Assembly: GCA_030770425.1 (NCBI GenBank)
Contig: JASJFT010000051.1
Coordinates: 182,433 to 246,432, forward strand
Direction of reading: 5' to 3'
Source: Darksidea phi
Lineage: Eukaryota; Ascomycota; Dothideomycetes; Pleosporales; Lentitheciaceae
DNA: 64,000 bases
Shown: positions 12,342 through 27,455 of the stretch, piece after piece
How the letters are laid out: every line of letters starts with the position of its first letter
Position numbering within the stretch: position 1 is the stretch's first letter
The notes under the pieces: model-generated
The model's input: only the letters and a program-made list of their open reading frames with translations
The model's database searches: none
Told to the model about the DNA's origin: nothing
Translations under genes and position numbers: made by a program

Positions 12342-15300
12342 GTTATAAGCCTAGTCTAATCTACCTATATTATATAACCTATTTTATTCTTTTTTATATA
12401 ATAAAATAATAACCTTATTACTTACTATATTTAAAGCTAGTTTAGCTACTATTCTCTAAGACCTATATAATTAAAACCTATAAATCTATACTATATAGAA
12501 GCTAGTTAAGATAGCTAATATATAGAAGTATATTAATTCTAAAGCTAAAGCTTCTATATAGCTAAATAAGCCTAAATACCCTATTAATTCTACGCTACCT
12601 ATTAATAAGAATAGGTTATTAGTAACTAAACCTAGCTTAATAATAACCTCTTAGTATACTAAGGACCTAAGTCTCTACTATATAAAGCTAAAAGAATATT
12701 ATAGAACTAAAGATAAGCTCGATTAAATTAAGGCTTATATAGTTAATATACTAGTTAAAGACCTTATCTATTAAATTAAGAATTAGAAATTACTATACGA
12801 TTAGCTTAAGACTCTAAAATAGCTATTTACTTTATTATTAGCTAATTAAGAATATAAGGTTTAGAAGATATATAACTTAACTAAAATACTATATACGCGT
12901 AGAGAGAATCTTAAAGAATAGGGTATAATCTTTCTAATAGTCTATAATTAAGCTATATAGCTTAATTTATTAAAAGTATTAAGATATTAACTATATAAAG
13001 ATCTAATATAAGCTATTAAATAGATTAATTTAGACTACGTAGCTATTATATCTATTATAGTATTTAATATAAAAGCTAATTTAAATAGCTTAATTAATTC
13101 TATATTACCCGATTTACTAGCTAGCTACCTATACTATTATCGAATAATATAGACTATAAAGCTAAATATTAGTAATAGTATATTTACGGCTATATTAAAT
13201 TAAGAATAGTCTCTATATAATAAGAAGAGATAATAAAATAATAAGTTATTAAAGTTATTATAGCTATACCTATATAGAGATTTATACTATTAAGAATAAT
13301 ATTAGTATATTAATATCTTATTATATAAAGAAGGATTTATAGAGAATTCTAAAAAGATTAAAAAAATAGCTAATTTCGAAGCTAAGAATAAGAAGGGTAT
13401 TTTAACTAAAATATATAAAAGAAATTAATATTATAAATAATAAAAGTAGACTAGTTAGAATAGTAATATAGCTAATATAATAGAAATCGATATAGGTAAT
13501 AATCTACTATAGTATAAATATAAAGTCTATACTATATTCTTAGTAGTATATAATATCTTAATAGCTAATAATATCTATTTACTTTTCTATTCCTAGATAT
13601 TAGACCTAGTTATAGATATTTATATCTATAATAATACTATTAAGTTTTAATAGAAAGCCCTAGTTTTACTTAATAACGTTATTTTAGCTAGAGGCTTAAA
13701 GATAACTATTTAGACTTAGAGAAATATATAGATAATTTTATTAATATCTTAAAGTCTAAAAAAGATAATATTTAAATAAGTAGTCTTAATTCTTAGCTTC
13801 TTTATTAGTCTAGTATTACTATTACGACTATTCTTATTAAACGTTTATTTCGACTTAGAAAGAAATATTCTATATTAATTAGAAACTTAATCTTAAAATA
13901 TTACGAAGCTTACTAGGATTAACGAATACTAGCTCGTAGTCTATTATATTAAGCTACTATAACCTACTTAATATATAGTATTTACTACTAATTAACGTCG
14001 ATTATAGATCTTAGCTCTATTACTTTAATCTAAATTATTAAGTAAGCTATAACTTTATCTACTTATAGGTTATTTAAATAGTAATATAATTAATTAGTTA
14101 GCTAGTAATATGTTAGACCTTTATATAGATAATAGTATAATAGCTTCTAAAATAATTTATTATAAGAAGTATCTATAGAATAAAGTATATTAGATTATCT
14201 CTTATTAATTTAGTTATAAACTAGGTACTAGTCGACTATTTAAAATTATAGCTATTAATCTAATTAAGCTCGATATACTAGTCTATAATAGTTATTAATA
14301 TATATTTTATATATTTAATTTATTCTTAAAACTATATATAGTCTATATAATAGCTAAGTATAATAAATCTACTCTTTAAATAATACTTTAGTAACTAGAT
14401 AAAGCTATTAAATAAGAATTTAATATAACTATTACCTTTCTAATAGCTAATAATAAGCGAGATTATAACCTATTAGATAATTTAACTTAAGCCTATTATT
14501 TATAAGAAGAAATTAAACTATAGATATAAGTATTATATATTATTAAGTAGAATAACTTAGCTAAATACTTAAGTAAAAGTTTAATTAAGAGAAGTTATTT
14601 AATAAGAATTATAGTAAATCTTCTATTAGCTCTTAGTCTTAAGATTTATAGAATAGTAGTCTATCTACTTAACTAAATACCTATATAATTACTAAATAAG
14701 AAAATACTATTTAAAATTATATATTAGAAAAAGCTATTATTAGTTTATCTATATATTTATAGCTATAGAGTCTACGTACTATATAAATAGATACTTAAAG
14801 ATAATAAGCTTAGCCTATAAGTATTAGTAAGATATCTAGTTAACTATAATTTATTAAATATCTATAGAATCTAAATATTAAAGATAAGAAGTAAAGCTTA
14901 TAGTAATAAAATAATTCGTATAAGAAATATTATATTTCGAGAGAATCTATTCTATTAATCTTAAGATAATTTAAATCCCCTTCTTTAAGACTTTAAGCTA
15001 GAGTAATTTACTTATTAATACTACTTATCTATACTAAGTAATAAAGATATATTTTTAAAAGTCTTATTAGAAGATAAATATATAACTCTTATAAAGATTA
15101 TAGAATCTACTATTTAAGTATCTACTTAGACTACTACTTAGATTATTATTTAAGCTACTACTTAGAAATCTATATTAAATTAGCTTCTAATATTAAATTT
15201 ATTAGTTTTAGAAATAGCTTTATCTAAGCTACTATTATAGCTATTAAATTAACCCTTAAAGTATAAATACGGAACTAGACCTAATTTAAATTATATAGAG

Positions 15301-17424
15301 TATTAAGAACTAATAGATATTAATCTTTATTAATATTATATTCTATCTAAAGGATTAACTAGAGTAGTAAAGAAGAAGTCTATATAGAAGAACTCTAGCT
15401 TCTTTATTAATACTTACTAGTTAGCCTATATAACTACCTTAGTAATAGTACTAAAAACGCGATTTAAATATATAGAGCTACTAGTAGAACTAAAGTACTA
15501 TAAGGACGTAATAAAGCTATTATCTTCTTATAAAGAAGACTTTTTATAAGCTATATAATAAGAATTAATAATAATTAAATATAAAGAAATCTATAAGTAG
15601 ATAATCTAGAATAAATATAATACTTAATATACTTAAAATAATAAGATTCTTCTATTAATATAGATATATAAATATAAACTTAATAATTAAGACTATCTAT
15701 TAAAATATAAGGCTCGAATCTATATATATAGCGATTTATAAATAATAATAGAAGATATCTATACTACTATACTAGCTATTCGAATATTTTAAGCTTTAAT
15801 AGCTATTACTATCTACTTTAATATAGAAATTTATTAATATAATATTATTAACGCGTTTACTAACTTTAAGCTAGTAATACTAGTCTACTATTATTAGTTA
15901 GAAGGATTCTTAGATTCTAATTATCTATAAAAATTATACTAAACGCTATATAATCTAAAGATATTTCTATTACTTTAGTATAAAGAGGTTATTAAAATAC
16001 TTATAGAGCTAGGTCTTATACCTATTAAGAACGCTTTCTACCTATAGAAAAATAAAAAGCTACTAGTCTTCTTCTTTATTAATAATATTATTATTCTTAA
16101 TATACTAGTATATATAATTACCCTATATAAATTTAAATATAAGCTATTATAATAATATAAGATTAAATTCTTAGAAGAATTATAAATCTTTTATAATATT
16201 TAAACTCTTAAAGATCGTAATAGTAGCTTAATCTAGCTATTATAAAGTATATATATTAAGAAGTTTATTTAAAAGTATTCTTCGCTAAAGCTCTATTCGA
16301 ACCTATCTACTATATTACTATTACTCGAGGAACTAATACCTTTAAAAAATAAAATAATAGATTTAGTTAAGTAATAATATATATAATTAGTTAGATTTAT
16401 TAGCTATATAGTAGAAGCTACCTATTTAGATATTTTAAAAGCTTATTTAAAACTAGTTAAGTTCCTTATAAATCCCTCGTAATAGTATCTAGACGTTATT
16501 TATTAAATAATTACCTATTTACTAGATATAAAGAATTGAGTAATATATTATAATATATTAATATCTATTAAATTAGTATATATTACTAATAAACTTATAT
16601 CTAAACCTATACTTAACTTTTATAAAGTATTAAATATCTTCTTTACTAATTATAAGACTACTCGGAAGAGCTTATAAGGATATATATTCTTTCTATTTAG
16701 TAAATCTATTAATTAGAAGGTTATACTATAGCGATATATTATAAAATTAATAACTAAGATAGAATTAATAGCTATCTTATTAGCTAGTACTAAGTTAATC
16801 TAGTAGTAGAGAGTATTCGAATATATTAGATTTAATCTAGATTATAAATAATTAATATACTATAATAATTAATAAACGATTTAGCTACTTATCTTTTCTA
16901 CCTTATAACTTAAAACTATAGTATAGTACGTTAATATTTATTATTACTAGCTTTATTAGGAGGTATTATTAGATAATATTAATATCTTATATATCTTATT
17001 AAATAGTTAACTAGCTAATAGTCTTACTAAATTACTACCTAGGTAAAAATATAAGAATTAGGTATTACTTCTAAACTTTAAGAATTTTTCTACTATATAG
17101 GCTTCTTAGCTAACTATATAGACTTCTTAACCAATTATATAAACTTTTTAACTAATTATATAGATCTTATAGCTAACTATATAGACTATTTAGCTAATAA
17201 ACTAGTATATTAATTTTATTAGTATACTATATAAAGTAAAATTAAGGGTCTTATACCTCTAGAAATATTTAATTATATAAGAAATCTATATATACTATAA
17301 TAGTAATAACTATCTATCTAGTACTATACTAATATAGAGACTAGTTCTCGACCTATAATATAGCTCCTTACGCTTATAGGAAGAAGAGAATCTATTAGCT
17401 AATAATAAGCTTTAAAAATAAAAC

Positions 17425-17515
17425 TTTAAAACTAATAAATAAACTTTAAAATTTATAATAAACTTTAAAACTAATAAATAAACTTTAAAATCTATAAATA
17501 AACTTTAGCTTTAAA
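17425..17515 (+). repeat. Tandem repeat before the Copia A2 3' LTR
   Basis: Short head-to-tail units built on AATAAACTTTAAAACTAAT recur about five times. The corresponding place in A1 (4340-4385) has only about two. The array therefore expanded or contracted after the copies separated. Confidence 0.65.
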
Positions 17516-17540
17516 TCTATATTCGAACCTAAAGGAGGTA

Positions 17541-17781
17541 TATAAGTAGCTAAGCGCTATATATTATATAATTATTCTATTTATATAATAATTTATACTA
17601 ATTTACTATAACTATATACTAGTTATAACTATATCCTAGCTTATAGTAACTATATAGTAACTTATAGTAATTATTCTAGTTATTTAATCTAGTATAACTC
17701 GTATATAAGGCCCTCTACTTACGTCCTAGTTAGATAGTTAGACTACTTAATATATTTATTCTATACCTCTACCTACTTATA
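17541..17781 (+). repeat. 3' LTR of Copia A2
   Basis: It is 241 bp, preceded by the purine tract at 17531-17538 and followed by the TSD ATAAT at 17782-17786. Confidence 0.9.
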
Positions 17782-19790
17782 ATAATCTACTAGGATTTCT
17801 ATTATTATAATATTAAAATTATAGCGCCCGCTTTAAATAAGCCTCCGTCCTCTATTTAATTATCTTTAACTACTAAGATTCTACTTCTTAATATAGTTAC
17901 TAATACTATTTAGCCTATAGAAAATAACTAGTAGAAATAACTTTAAGAAGTAGTAGAATTATAACCTAATCTAAAAGGTAACCCTATTAATACTACTATA
18001 TAAGAGGAGGACTAAGATAAGAATACTATTATATCTAATATATTATTAGAATAGATTTTTAATAACCCTTTAAATCTATATAGAGATAGATTAAATTATA
18101 TACTAATAAATAGTTCTAAAAATAAACGTTACTATTTCTACTTTATAATACTAACTTTTAAATAAGCTTTTACTTTTACTATTATAAAAGTACTTATAGA
18201 TATACTACTATTAAGTCTTCTACCTAAATTAAAAAACTATTATAAATTTAAGTCGTATCTTTATAGGAATTAATTCTAGCTTATTATAAATAAGAAGTTT
18301 AATTCTCTTAAATAAAATAATATCTAATATTTTATAATACCTATTAAACTAAACTAGTATAAAGTAATATCTAGTTAATAGATATATAAGTATAAGCGTA
18401 ATATTAATAATAAACTACTTAAATATAAAATATATCTTATTATCTATAATAATTTTTAAATATAGTTAAAATACTTCTAATTTATCTACTTATATATTAT
18501 ATATATAATAACTTTATATACTCTCTTTATACTTATTACTCTATAGAACTTAAAATATAAATAAATTAATATTATTACTATCTATATTAATACTTATTTA
18601 GATAATAAATATATTATTCTTTTATAACTTCCTCTAGATATTATAAAGAGTAGTATTACTATTTAACTACTATATAGAATTTATAGACTTAAAGAGTTTA
18701 TTCTATTATAATATCTTAATCTTAAGATCTTACTCTTAGATCTTAGATATATATCTTTAGTCTCTAATCTATATATCTTTATTAATAAGAATACTTAAGA
18801 TATTATTATTATATATATTAATAACCCTATTTTTACTACTTATACTAAGAAGAATATAGCTATTCTTAAGAATATTATTTTTAAGTATTATAAGATCTAG
18901 GACTTTAAATTACTATTCTTCTATATAGATATTAAAATTACTAAAGATAGAAATAAGTATATACTCTTAATCTTAATAGACTTATATTTTAATAAGGTTA
19001 TTATAAACTATTATATAGATAATAAGCTATTTATAAAAGTTTTCTTATCTTTAAAATATCTTAAAGAGTATTTATAAGATATAAATATCTCTTAAAATAC
19101 TATTAAATAATATTAATCTTTTATTACTTATCTTTTATATTTAATAAGTATATACTATTTAAAGATAGTTTAGTATATATATTTTATAGTCTACTTTATA
19201 AATAATTCTATCTTTTAATAACTTAAGCTATTACTATATATTATTCGTTATATTAAGAACTACTATATTCTTAAAATCTAATATAATAGTTTTAATATAA
19301 ATAATCTAGCTATCTATTTAAATATTACTTATATAAAAAATACTAGTAATATAAAATTATTATATAGCTATACTTTTAAGCTAGTTAGTAGTCTTATCTT
19401 ATATAAATTATTTAAATATTATATTATTATACCGTCTTCTACTAAAGCTAAGTTTATTACTATAATATATATAGTAAAGAAAGCTACTTAACTATATAAT
19501 CTTCTTATTTAGTTTAGTTATAAAGGAGATAATCTTAAGTTTATAAAACTATACGTTAATAATCTCTTTATAATTATATTAATTTATAGTAATAGTTACT
19601 ATAAGTAATTAAAATATATTAATATTTAGTTTAAATATATCTAATAAAAGGTTAAAAATAATAACTTAAATATTATCTATCTTTCTAGAGTCGATATACT
19701 TACTAATAAATTAATTAAGTTCTATTACTTATTCTTATATAAAAATTTTATTACTTAAATAAGTATAAGTACTATTAATAATAATTCTAT

Positions 19791-19946
19791 ACTATAAATT
19801 ATAGTATAATTACTTTAAAATAGACTATTTTATAGTATTTTTACTATAAATTATAGTATAATTACTTTAAAATAGACTATTTTATAGTATTTTTACTATA
19901 AATTATAGTATAATTACTTTAAAATAGACTATTTTATAGTATTTTT
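19791..19946 (+). repeat. Three identical 52-bp tandem units
   Basis: Three exact 52-bp copies start at 19791, 19843 and 19895, with a partial fourth from 19947. The unit contains the inverted pair ACTATAAATTATAGT. They lie just after the RNase H region of Copia B. No base differs between units although the surroundings are saturated with RIP changes. Confidence 0.9.
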
Positions 19947-20058
19947 ACTATAAAATTATACTCTAATAAAGAGTATACTTTCTTCTTATTAAACTTAATT
20001 ATACGTCTTTTAGTAAGTATTAATAAAATTCTCTTCTTTATAAGTCTTAAAGGGGTAT

Positions 20059-20498
20059 TATTAAATAGAATCCGGGCTTAATAGGTTATTTAGTCTCGTT
20101 TAGGGTTTATACTCGAGATAGAAAAGAAGAAGTTAAAATTAAAGAGTAATAGTTTAATTATATTAATAGATAAGAATTAATCTAAATTTAAATTAATTAT
20201 AAGAAGAGAAAACTATTTAGAAGATTTATAATTATTATATATTAATTTAGTTTCTTTAGATCTATAGCTCTATTACTATAGATCTACTAAGCTATAGCTT
20301 TATAGCTCTATTCTAATAGATCTACTAAGCTATTATATAACCCTTAGATCTATTCTTATTAAGGTATAAATCTATTATATAACTTTCTCTTCTTTAATTA
20401 TAAGATTTATATTATATTCTTTATTAGAATAAATAATAAACTCTATCTTAAATATCTTTATTAACTATTATTCTATAGTTTATATATAATTTATAATA
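20059..20498 (-). repeat. Left (3') LTR of Gypsy C
   Basis: It is 440 bp, nearly identical to 42434-42873, and begins TATTAAATAG. It keeps a few GC-rich spots (TCCGGGCTTAATAGG) mutated in the right copy. It contains a degenerate internal duplication around the TAGATCTACTAAGCTAT segments (about 20260-20340). Confidence 0.9.
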
Positions 20499-21204
20499 TT
20501 ATCTTCTTTCTCTAAACCTTTAGCTTAGAGATTATTCTAAATCTAGTATTTAACTATATTAGTATTAGGATTCTATCTAAGGGGATAGTTATTACTATTT
20601 ATTATAGTCTTATATAAGACTCGTAAATATATTATACTTATTAATAAAGTTCTTTATTTTAGTTCTAAGATATTTTCTTATAATTATTACTTATAATTAA
20701 AAATATTATATATTACTTTATTTAAGAATAGTAGATATTATAAAGTATATATTTATACTAATATATAAGATTCTTATTATATTTCTAATATTTTACTATT
20801 AGAAGGTTTATTTATATTAAATAGCGAAACTTATATATTAGAACTTATTACTATTAATAAGATCTATTAATTATATAAAAGAGAAACTTTAATAGTAATT
20901 AGAGGAGGTTTAAAAGACTTAAGATAAGCTTCTTAATAAGCTAGTAGAGGTTTATATATAAGTATATTACTTAAAGAAGTAGAGGATAGTCCTTTATAAG
21001 AAGTTAGTAGTATAATTCTAAGTACTTAAGGTTAAGTTAGATAAAGAGAAGGTAAAGCTTTAATAGTTAGAATAGTAAGAGAATTTAGAGATCTCTTTAG
21101 CTATACTAGATATTAGTTATAATATTATAAGTAGTATTACTTCTTTTAATCTATTAAACGTCTCTCTCTATATTATAAATAATACTAGTCTTCTTAATTT
21201 ATTA
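20499..21204. other. Internal Gypsy C segment with a decayed coiled-coil frame
   Basis: It lies between the C left LTR and element D. A plus-strand frame at about 20860-21190 is rich in Leu, Lys, Glu and stop codons at probable Gln positions (for example the VLKVKLDKEKVKL stretch near 21020). That suggests a former coiled-coil protein running opposite to C. I cannot tell whether it belongs to C or to an older insertion. Confidence 0.4.
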
Positions 21205-21365
21205 TATTAGGCTAGCTCCTATACTAGGTTAGCTTATATAACTACTTCTAGCTACTATACTATATTCTATTCTATATAAGCTACTCTTATATAGAGCTAT
21301 TATAATTAACTATAATTCTTACTTCTTTCCCTTATAGTAACTTATCCTAATTTCTTATTATAATA
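21205..21365 (+). repeat. 5' LTR of Copia D
   Basis: It is 161 bp, TATTAGGCTAGC to ATTATAATA. It pairs with 27018-27178 and is followed by ATTATAAATCTAAAG, the likely primer-binding region. Confidence 0.88.
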
Positions 21366-24300
21366 ATTATAAATCTAAAGTACCCGTTATCCCTATAATA
21401 GGTTCTTAATAACGCTATAGTTTATTTATTTTAGAAAGCTATTACTTTTAGTAACCCTCGTAATTTAATTATTAATCTTATCGTCGCTATTACCTTAACT
21501 ATATAATATAATAATAGCTATACTAGACGTTTAGAGGTCTTTAAAAATAACTATTATTCTTAATAAACTAGAATACTAGTATCTCTAGTTATTTTAATAT
21601 AAAGATAAGGTAGTAGTATATAATATCTAGTAATATTATAACCTAAATACCGATACCTTAGAACCTATACTAGAAGAACTAGAAATTCTAGAGTAGTTAG
21701 ATACTAACGAGAACTATATAATATAGTTTAAAATATAGAAATATAAATATAAGAAATAGGTATAGAAGGATAAGATTCTAAAAGAGATATATATCGACGT
21801 AGTCTTAACTACCTTACTAGTCTAGATCCTATTAATTTAGGAGGACTAAATAGCGTATACTCGTATAAAAAAATTAAAGAATTATATTACTCTCTTTACT
21901 TCTACTTAAAGATAAGAAGTATACTATAAATATAAAGCTTTACGAATATCTAATTAATATACCTAGAATCTAGAGACCTAGCTTAATAAGTAGATATATA
22001 TTATAAAAATAATAACCCTTCTATTAATACTAGAAATAAGTAGTAGTTAGGTATAAGAAGACTTTTTAGTAGTAGCTAGTAGGTATTATAAGACCTAGAC
22101 TACTATAAAACTTTGTATATATCTTAAGGTAGTTAATTATAGTATAAAAGATTTAAAATTAAAAATAATTATAGAATATATAGTAAGTCTAAGATAATTT
22201 CTCTAAGTTATTAATATAAAAGATATATTCTTAGGAATCTTTACTATAATATTAAGAATAACTAAAATAATAAATATAATATAAGAGGTATAGTTAATAG
22301 AAAATAAGAAAAATTAAGAGAAGAAATTAAAGAAAACTAGTTCTAGTTCTAATTAGAAGTATCTAGTTAAGTATCTATATAATAAGTAATACTAGTATAT
22401 AAAATACTACTATATTATACTATCTTTATACCTAGCTTTATAGAAATCTAAGTCTAATATTAAGGTAAAGTTTACTAAAGTAAAGGATAACCTAACTATA
22501 ACGAGTTAGATAGATAGAGTAATTACTTAAGCTAAGAATAAATTAGCCTATATAGAGTTAGTAACTTAGATAATTATAATCTATAATATCTATTCTAGAA
22601 TATCTTTTAATAATAGTATAGGAGGTAGATCTAATAGTAGCTAATATTATAGTAATACTATTACTTACGGTATCTTTAATACGATAGTAACCCTATTATA
22701 TATTAACTACTAGATAATAGACCTAGAATTAAATCTATATATTTATAATACGCGGAACTTATAGAAGTAGACCTATACTTAATATAAGAATCTTAATAAG
22801 GTTCTATATATTAGAGCTTAAGCTATCTAGATTATAGAGTAGAGAATAGTTAGAGTATCTATTAAGAGGACTTATAATATTAAGAAAGCCCTACTTATAG
22901 AAGTTACTCTAATTAAGGGCTTCTTTACTAATATTCTTAGTCTTATAAGACTTAAGAAGAGATTAATATACTTTAACTTAGAACGGGATCTCCTTTATTA
23001 TTATCTATTAAATAGTATAGTTACTATTCTATAATATTAATTAGAATACTAGCTTATTAATACTAATCTATTAGCTTATCTAAACGCTAATATATTAATA
23101 ACTATAGTAGCTTTCTATTAAGTATTACGTCTATTAAGAGATCCTAAGTCTAACCTTAAGGCTATAGCTACTTAAGCTTATTATATATAGATATATCCTT
23201 TATTTAATATAATTATATACTTAGAAGAATTTATAAGAGGTTTTAAACTTTAAGAAGAACGTCTACCTCCTATTTAGAAGAAGTATAAAGATTATATTCT
23301 TACGAAGATAAATTAATAGATTTTATAATAAATACTAAAAATACTAACTATATATTCGTTTTAATAAATTATTATTAATCTTATATACTTAATACCCTAT
23401 AAAGAGCTTTACTATAATAGGAATAAATATAGTCTTTATATAGTAAATTAGTACTCGAAGTAGTATAAACTTATCTATCTATCTAATAAGCTTTAGAGTA
23501 TTCTTATCCTAGCTATATTTAACCTTATAAAGAAGATTTAATATTAGCTAGATTATAAGTATATTATTATTATAATCTAATTAAATAATAAGAAAGATTT
23601 TAGAAGAGATTTCTTAGAGGCCCTACGTTAACTAGGAATTAAGAATAAAATAATAACTAAGAATACTAATAAGCTAAAAGGGCTATAGGAAGTAGTAGAA
23701 TATATAATTATATAATAAGTATAAGTACTTCGAATAGTCTTAGGACTACTTAAGAAATATATAAATAAGCTAGCTCTTATAGCTATCTAGCTCCTTAATA
23801 CTATACCTATTTAATCGCTATAATAAAAGATACCTTACGAGGTAGTCTTTAATACTAAGTTATTAGTAGCTTATTATAACCCTATTAGCTATCGAGCCTA
23901 TATCTATTAGTATAATCTAAAATTAGCTAATAAGATAGAGCTAAGGGCTTATATTAGGTATCTTATTAGATATAATTTATCTAATATCTTCTATATATAG
24001 ATACCTAAACTCGATAGAGTTATTAGAATATAGGACGTAATATTTAAATAGGACTTTAACTATAAGAAGAATATTCTTAATAAATTATATATAGAAAGAA
24101 TCTTAAAAGAAGAGATTAAGATTCTAGATCTAGAATAGTCTTAGTTTACTACGTAGCTTAAGAATCTATATACTATAGAATAGCTCGATAGATATATTAA
24201 AGAGTAGATACTCTTTAAGATTATAGAAATAAGGTTCTTATCTATAAAGGAAGAGAACTTATTTAATTAAGAGGAAGAAGAGAAAGAGAATAATAGAGGC

Positions 24301-27017
24301 GTTCTTCTAATATCTAAACCTTTAATTTAAGATAGTCTAGTACGTCTACTACCTATAATAGCTCTTACTACTCGTTCTACTTTAAGAGCTAAATCTTAAG
24401 CTCGATACGTATATAAGATCTTTAATTATCTACTAGATTAATATAATAATAATACTCTATAAGCGTATAATTCTAATATTAATATAATAAATATCTTATT
24501 AGAATAAAGATAGTACTTAATACTAATAATATATAATACTATAAGAATAAGAGGAAGAGGAAGAGATAGAGGAGAAGTAAATTTAGCCCTTTTTATCTAC
24601 TATAGAGCCTTTACTATTACTATAGATCTAAGTATCTTAAATAAACTTATTACTACTCTACTAAAAATATATTTATACTAGAGTATTATACCTAATCCTC
24701 TAAAATACTATAAGAACCTTTAAAATTACCTATATAGTAACTAGTTTCGAGAAGTAATATAGAAGGAAATAGATAGTTACTAGAAAAAGAGGTATTTTAA
24801 GCTTATAGAAGTAATACTATATATAATAGATATAGAGGTTCTATCTCTTATATAGATATATACCTATAAGTTTAATAAGAATAGTTTCTTTAATAAGACT
24901 AAAGTAAGGCTAGTTATATAAGGAAATTTATAAACTTAATAAGATAATATATATACTACTATATTAGCTACTAAAACCTTTAGAGCTCTAATAGCTCTAG
25001 CTACTTAATTTAAATTATTTATATATTAATATAATACTATAAATACTTTCCTAAATACTAAAATTTCTTAATAACTATATTATAATACTTTTAAAGGATT
25101 CTTAAAGTAATATAGATTACTATTACTACTACGCCGAGTACTATATAGATTAAAGAAAGTACTATTACTTTAGTATTAAGATCTATCTATAACCCTTATA
25201 TAGCTAGGGCTAAGAAGAATATTAAATATATCGTACCTATATAGTAATAAAAGTCTTATCGTCTTCTTCTATATAGATAATATTATAGTCTTAGTTTATC
25301 TAAAAAATAAGGCTATTTATAAGAAGTTTAAGAAAAGACTATTAAAATACTATAAACTTCGTTTAATAAGTTAACTTAACTAGTTCCTTAGTATATATAT
25401 ACTATAAGATATAAAGTAAGACTATATATAACTTATTTAAGACTTATTTATTAATAAGGTTACTATAAAGTTTAACCTTAAGAAAGACTTAAATAACTTC
25501 CCTCGAATACTAATAGCTAAAATCTACCTCGAACCTTTTATTAAGCTAGTAGAAGAATTAGTTATTAAAATATATTAATAGCTAGTTAAATTAATAGTCT
25601 ATATTATAGTAATTATAAAAGCTAATATCTTAAAAACTTACTTAACCCTCTCTATATATCTAATAAGGGCTAGTCCTTAGTATATTAACGCTACCCGTTA
25701 TACTTAGAGATTTATTATAGAAACTTAATATCTAGTAATAAAAGCTTTAGTTTATATATCTACTTATTAAGCCTTCTATATAAGTAGAGAATAAGAATTA
25801 GATACTAAACCTATATTTTATAATATATTAAATATATTATTCGTCGATAATCCTATTATAAGAATAAGCTTAGATAGATTTCTCTTTAAGCTATTTAATA
25901 TACCTATTAACTAGAAGATAATAAAGTAACGAATAATTTCTAAATTAACTATTAAAGCTAAACTATATTTACTTTTATAAACGACGTCTAATATAATCTA
26001 GTAGAATAATCTATTCGAATAACTAAGCTTTAAGACTAATATTAAACCGGTTATTTATTATAATAACGCGTAAATAGTTAGAATAGTTACTAAAGCTACT
26101 AAGAAGCTTTAATCTAAGTTTAAATATATTAATATTTATTAGTTATAGCTTCGATAATTAGTAAAGTAGGGAGAAATAATCGTTAAATAGGTCTCTATAG
26201 CTAAAATACCGACTAATAGGCTAATTAAGATACTCCTAAGATAGAAGTATAAAGCTTTTATTTATTAACTTAGACTAAAAGATATCTCTAAGTAGTTAAA
26301 CATTTATCTTAACTAATATAAGACTAATTAACTAGCTAGTATTAATCCTAAGTAGTTTTAAGTAGAATAGCTTCTATCTAATCTACTACTAGGCTTCTAT
26401 TCTAACTAACTACTCTACTTTAATCTAGTCTAGTACTAGGATAGGCTTTAATCCTAAGTAGCTATTTACTACTACCTCTTTTAAGTATCTTATTTTATTC
26501 TATTTATATATCTATTCTACTCTATTTATCTATCTATTTACCTTTCTAAAGGGCCTATATACTTCTATTTATCCCTTTAAAGTAGTATATCTATTTCTTT
26601 AAACTATTAAACCTTATAAAAATAAGAATAGTATAGTAAACTTAAAGCTTATACTAATATCTTTAGGTATTTTATACTTTCGTCTAATATTAAATACCTT
26701 CGAGTATTTTATATATTCTAAACTATCGTCGTAAACTAATTTATAAGTAGTCCCTTTAAATATTATAACTTTAGAAATTTATATAAAGAGATAGGAAAGT
26801 TTAGGATAAAGAATCTTATTTTTATATAAGTTTAATTCTTATATAAAGTACTATCTTTTTACTTTCTTTTTAATTATTACTCCTAATTCGCTAGAATTAG
26901 AGGGGTAGAAGAGCGTTAAATAAACCCCCTTCTAATCGCTTATACTCTTTTTACCTATTCTTTTATTACTTCTTAATATTTTATACCCTTTTACTATCCT
27001 TTTAGAATAGAGGGGTA

Positions 27018-27178
27018 TATTAGACTAGCTTCTATACTAGGTTAGCTTATATAACTACTTCTAGCTATTATATCGTATTCTATTCTATATAAGCTATTCT
27101 TATATAGAGCTATTATAATTAACTATAGTTCTTACTTCTTTCTCTTATAGTAACTTATCCTAATTCCTTACTATAATA
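27018..27178 (+). repeat. 3' LTR of Copia D
   Basis: It is 161 bp, directly after the purine tract at 27006-27015 and followed by the TSD TATTA. Confidence 0.88.
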
Positions 27179-27269
27179 TATTATAAAGTAAACTTATCTT
27201 ATCTTTTAATTTTCTTTAAGATTATAATTTTAGTACTTTATAAGCTTCTTAAAATAATTAAGATTATCT

Positions 27270-27455
27270 TATAAGATATATATAGGTAGGTAGATATAGA
27301 AATACTAAGGTAGTAAAAGGGTTATATTTAGATAAAGATAAGACGAATCCTTAAGAAGATATAATAATAGAACGTAGGACTATATAGGGTTCGATACGTA
27401 ACTATAACTAGATCGATAATAATTTAGAAGTTCTTTAGTAAAAGTAGATATAATA
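27270..27455 (-). repeat. Left (3') LTR of Gypsy E
   Basis: It is 186 bp. It pairs with 35663-35848, and the same family forms the split G LTR (8971-9119 plus 43134-43169). Confidence 0.88.

Larger units (their letters stand above)
12101..17781 (+). mobile_element. Copia LTR retrotransposon A2, complete but RIP-ruined
   Basis: A 5681-bp element has two 241-bp LTRs (12101-12341 and 17541-17781) and the 5-bp TSD ATAAT on both sides (12096-12100, 17782-17786). The internal order is Gag, integrase, reverse transcriptase (about 15880-16110, with the decayed YVDD box near 16075-16100), RNase H (about 16760-17040), tandem repeats, purine tract AAAGGAGG (17531-17538), then the 3' LTR. The sequence after the 5' LTR (GTTATAAGCCTAG) is the likely primer-binding site. 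It aligns with A1 from 13069 on. Stop codons at former Gln and Trp codons make it inactive. It lies in Copia B. Confidence 0.92.
21205..27178 (+). mobile_element. Copia LTR retrotransposon D, complete but RIP-ruined
   Basis: A 5974-bp element has two 161-bp LTRs (21205-21365, 27018-27178) and the TSD TATTA on both sides (21200-21204, 27179-27183). A purine tract, AATAGAGGGG, precedes the 3' LTR. The long frame is broken mainly where Gln or Trp codons became stops. The integrase region is at about 23170-24100. Reverse transcriptase (about 24880-25400) shows NTFLNTKIS, LYRLKK and the decayed YVDD box in FFYIDNIIVL near 25265-25295. RNase H is at about 26050-26270 with INIYQL and a former ADGLTK block. 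About 740 bp of non-coding sequence separates the frame from the 3' LTR. It lies in Gypsy C. Confidence 0.92.
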
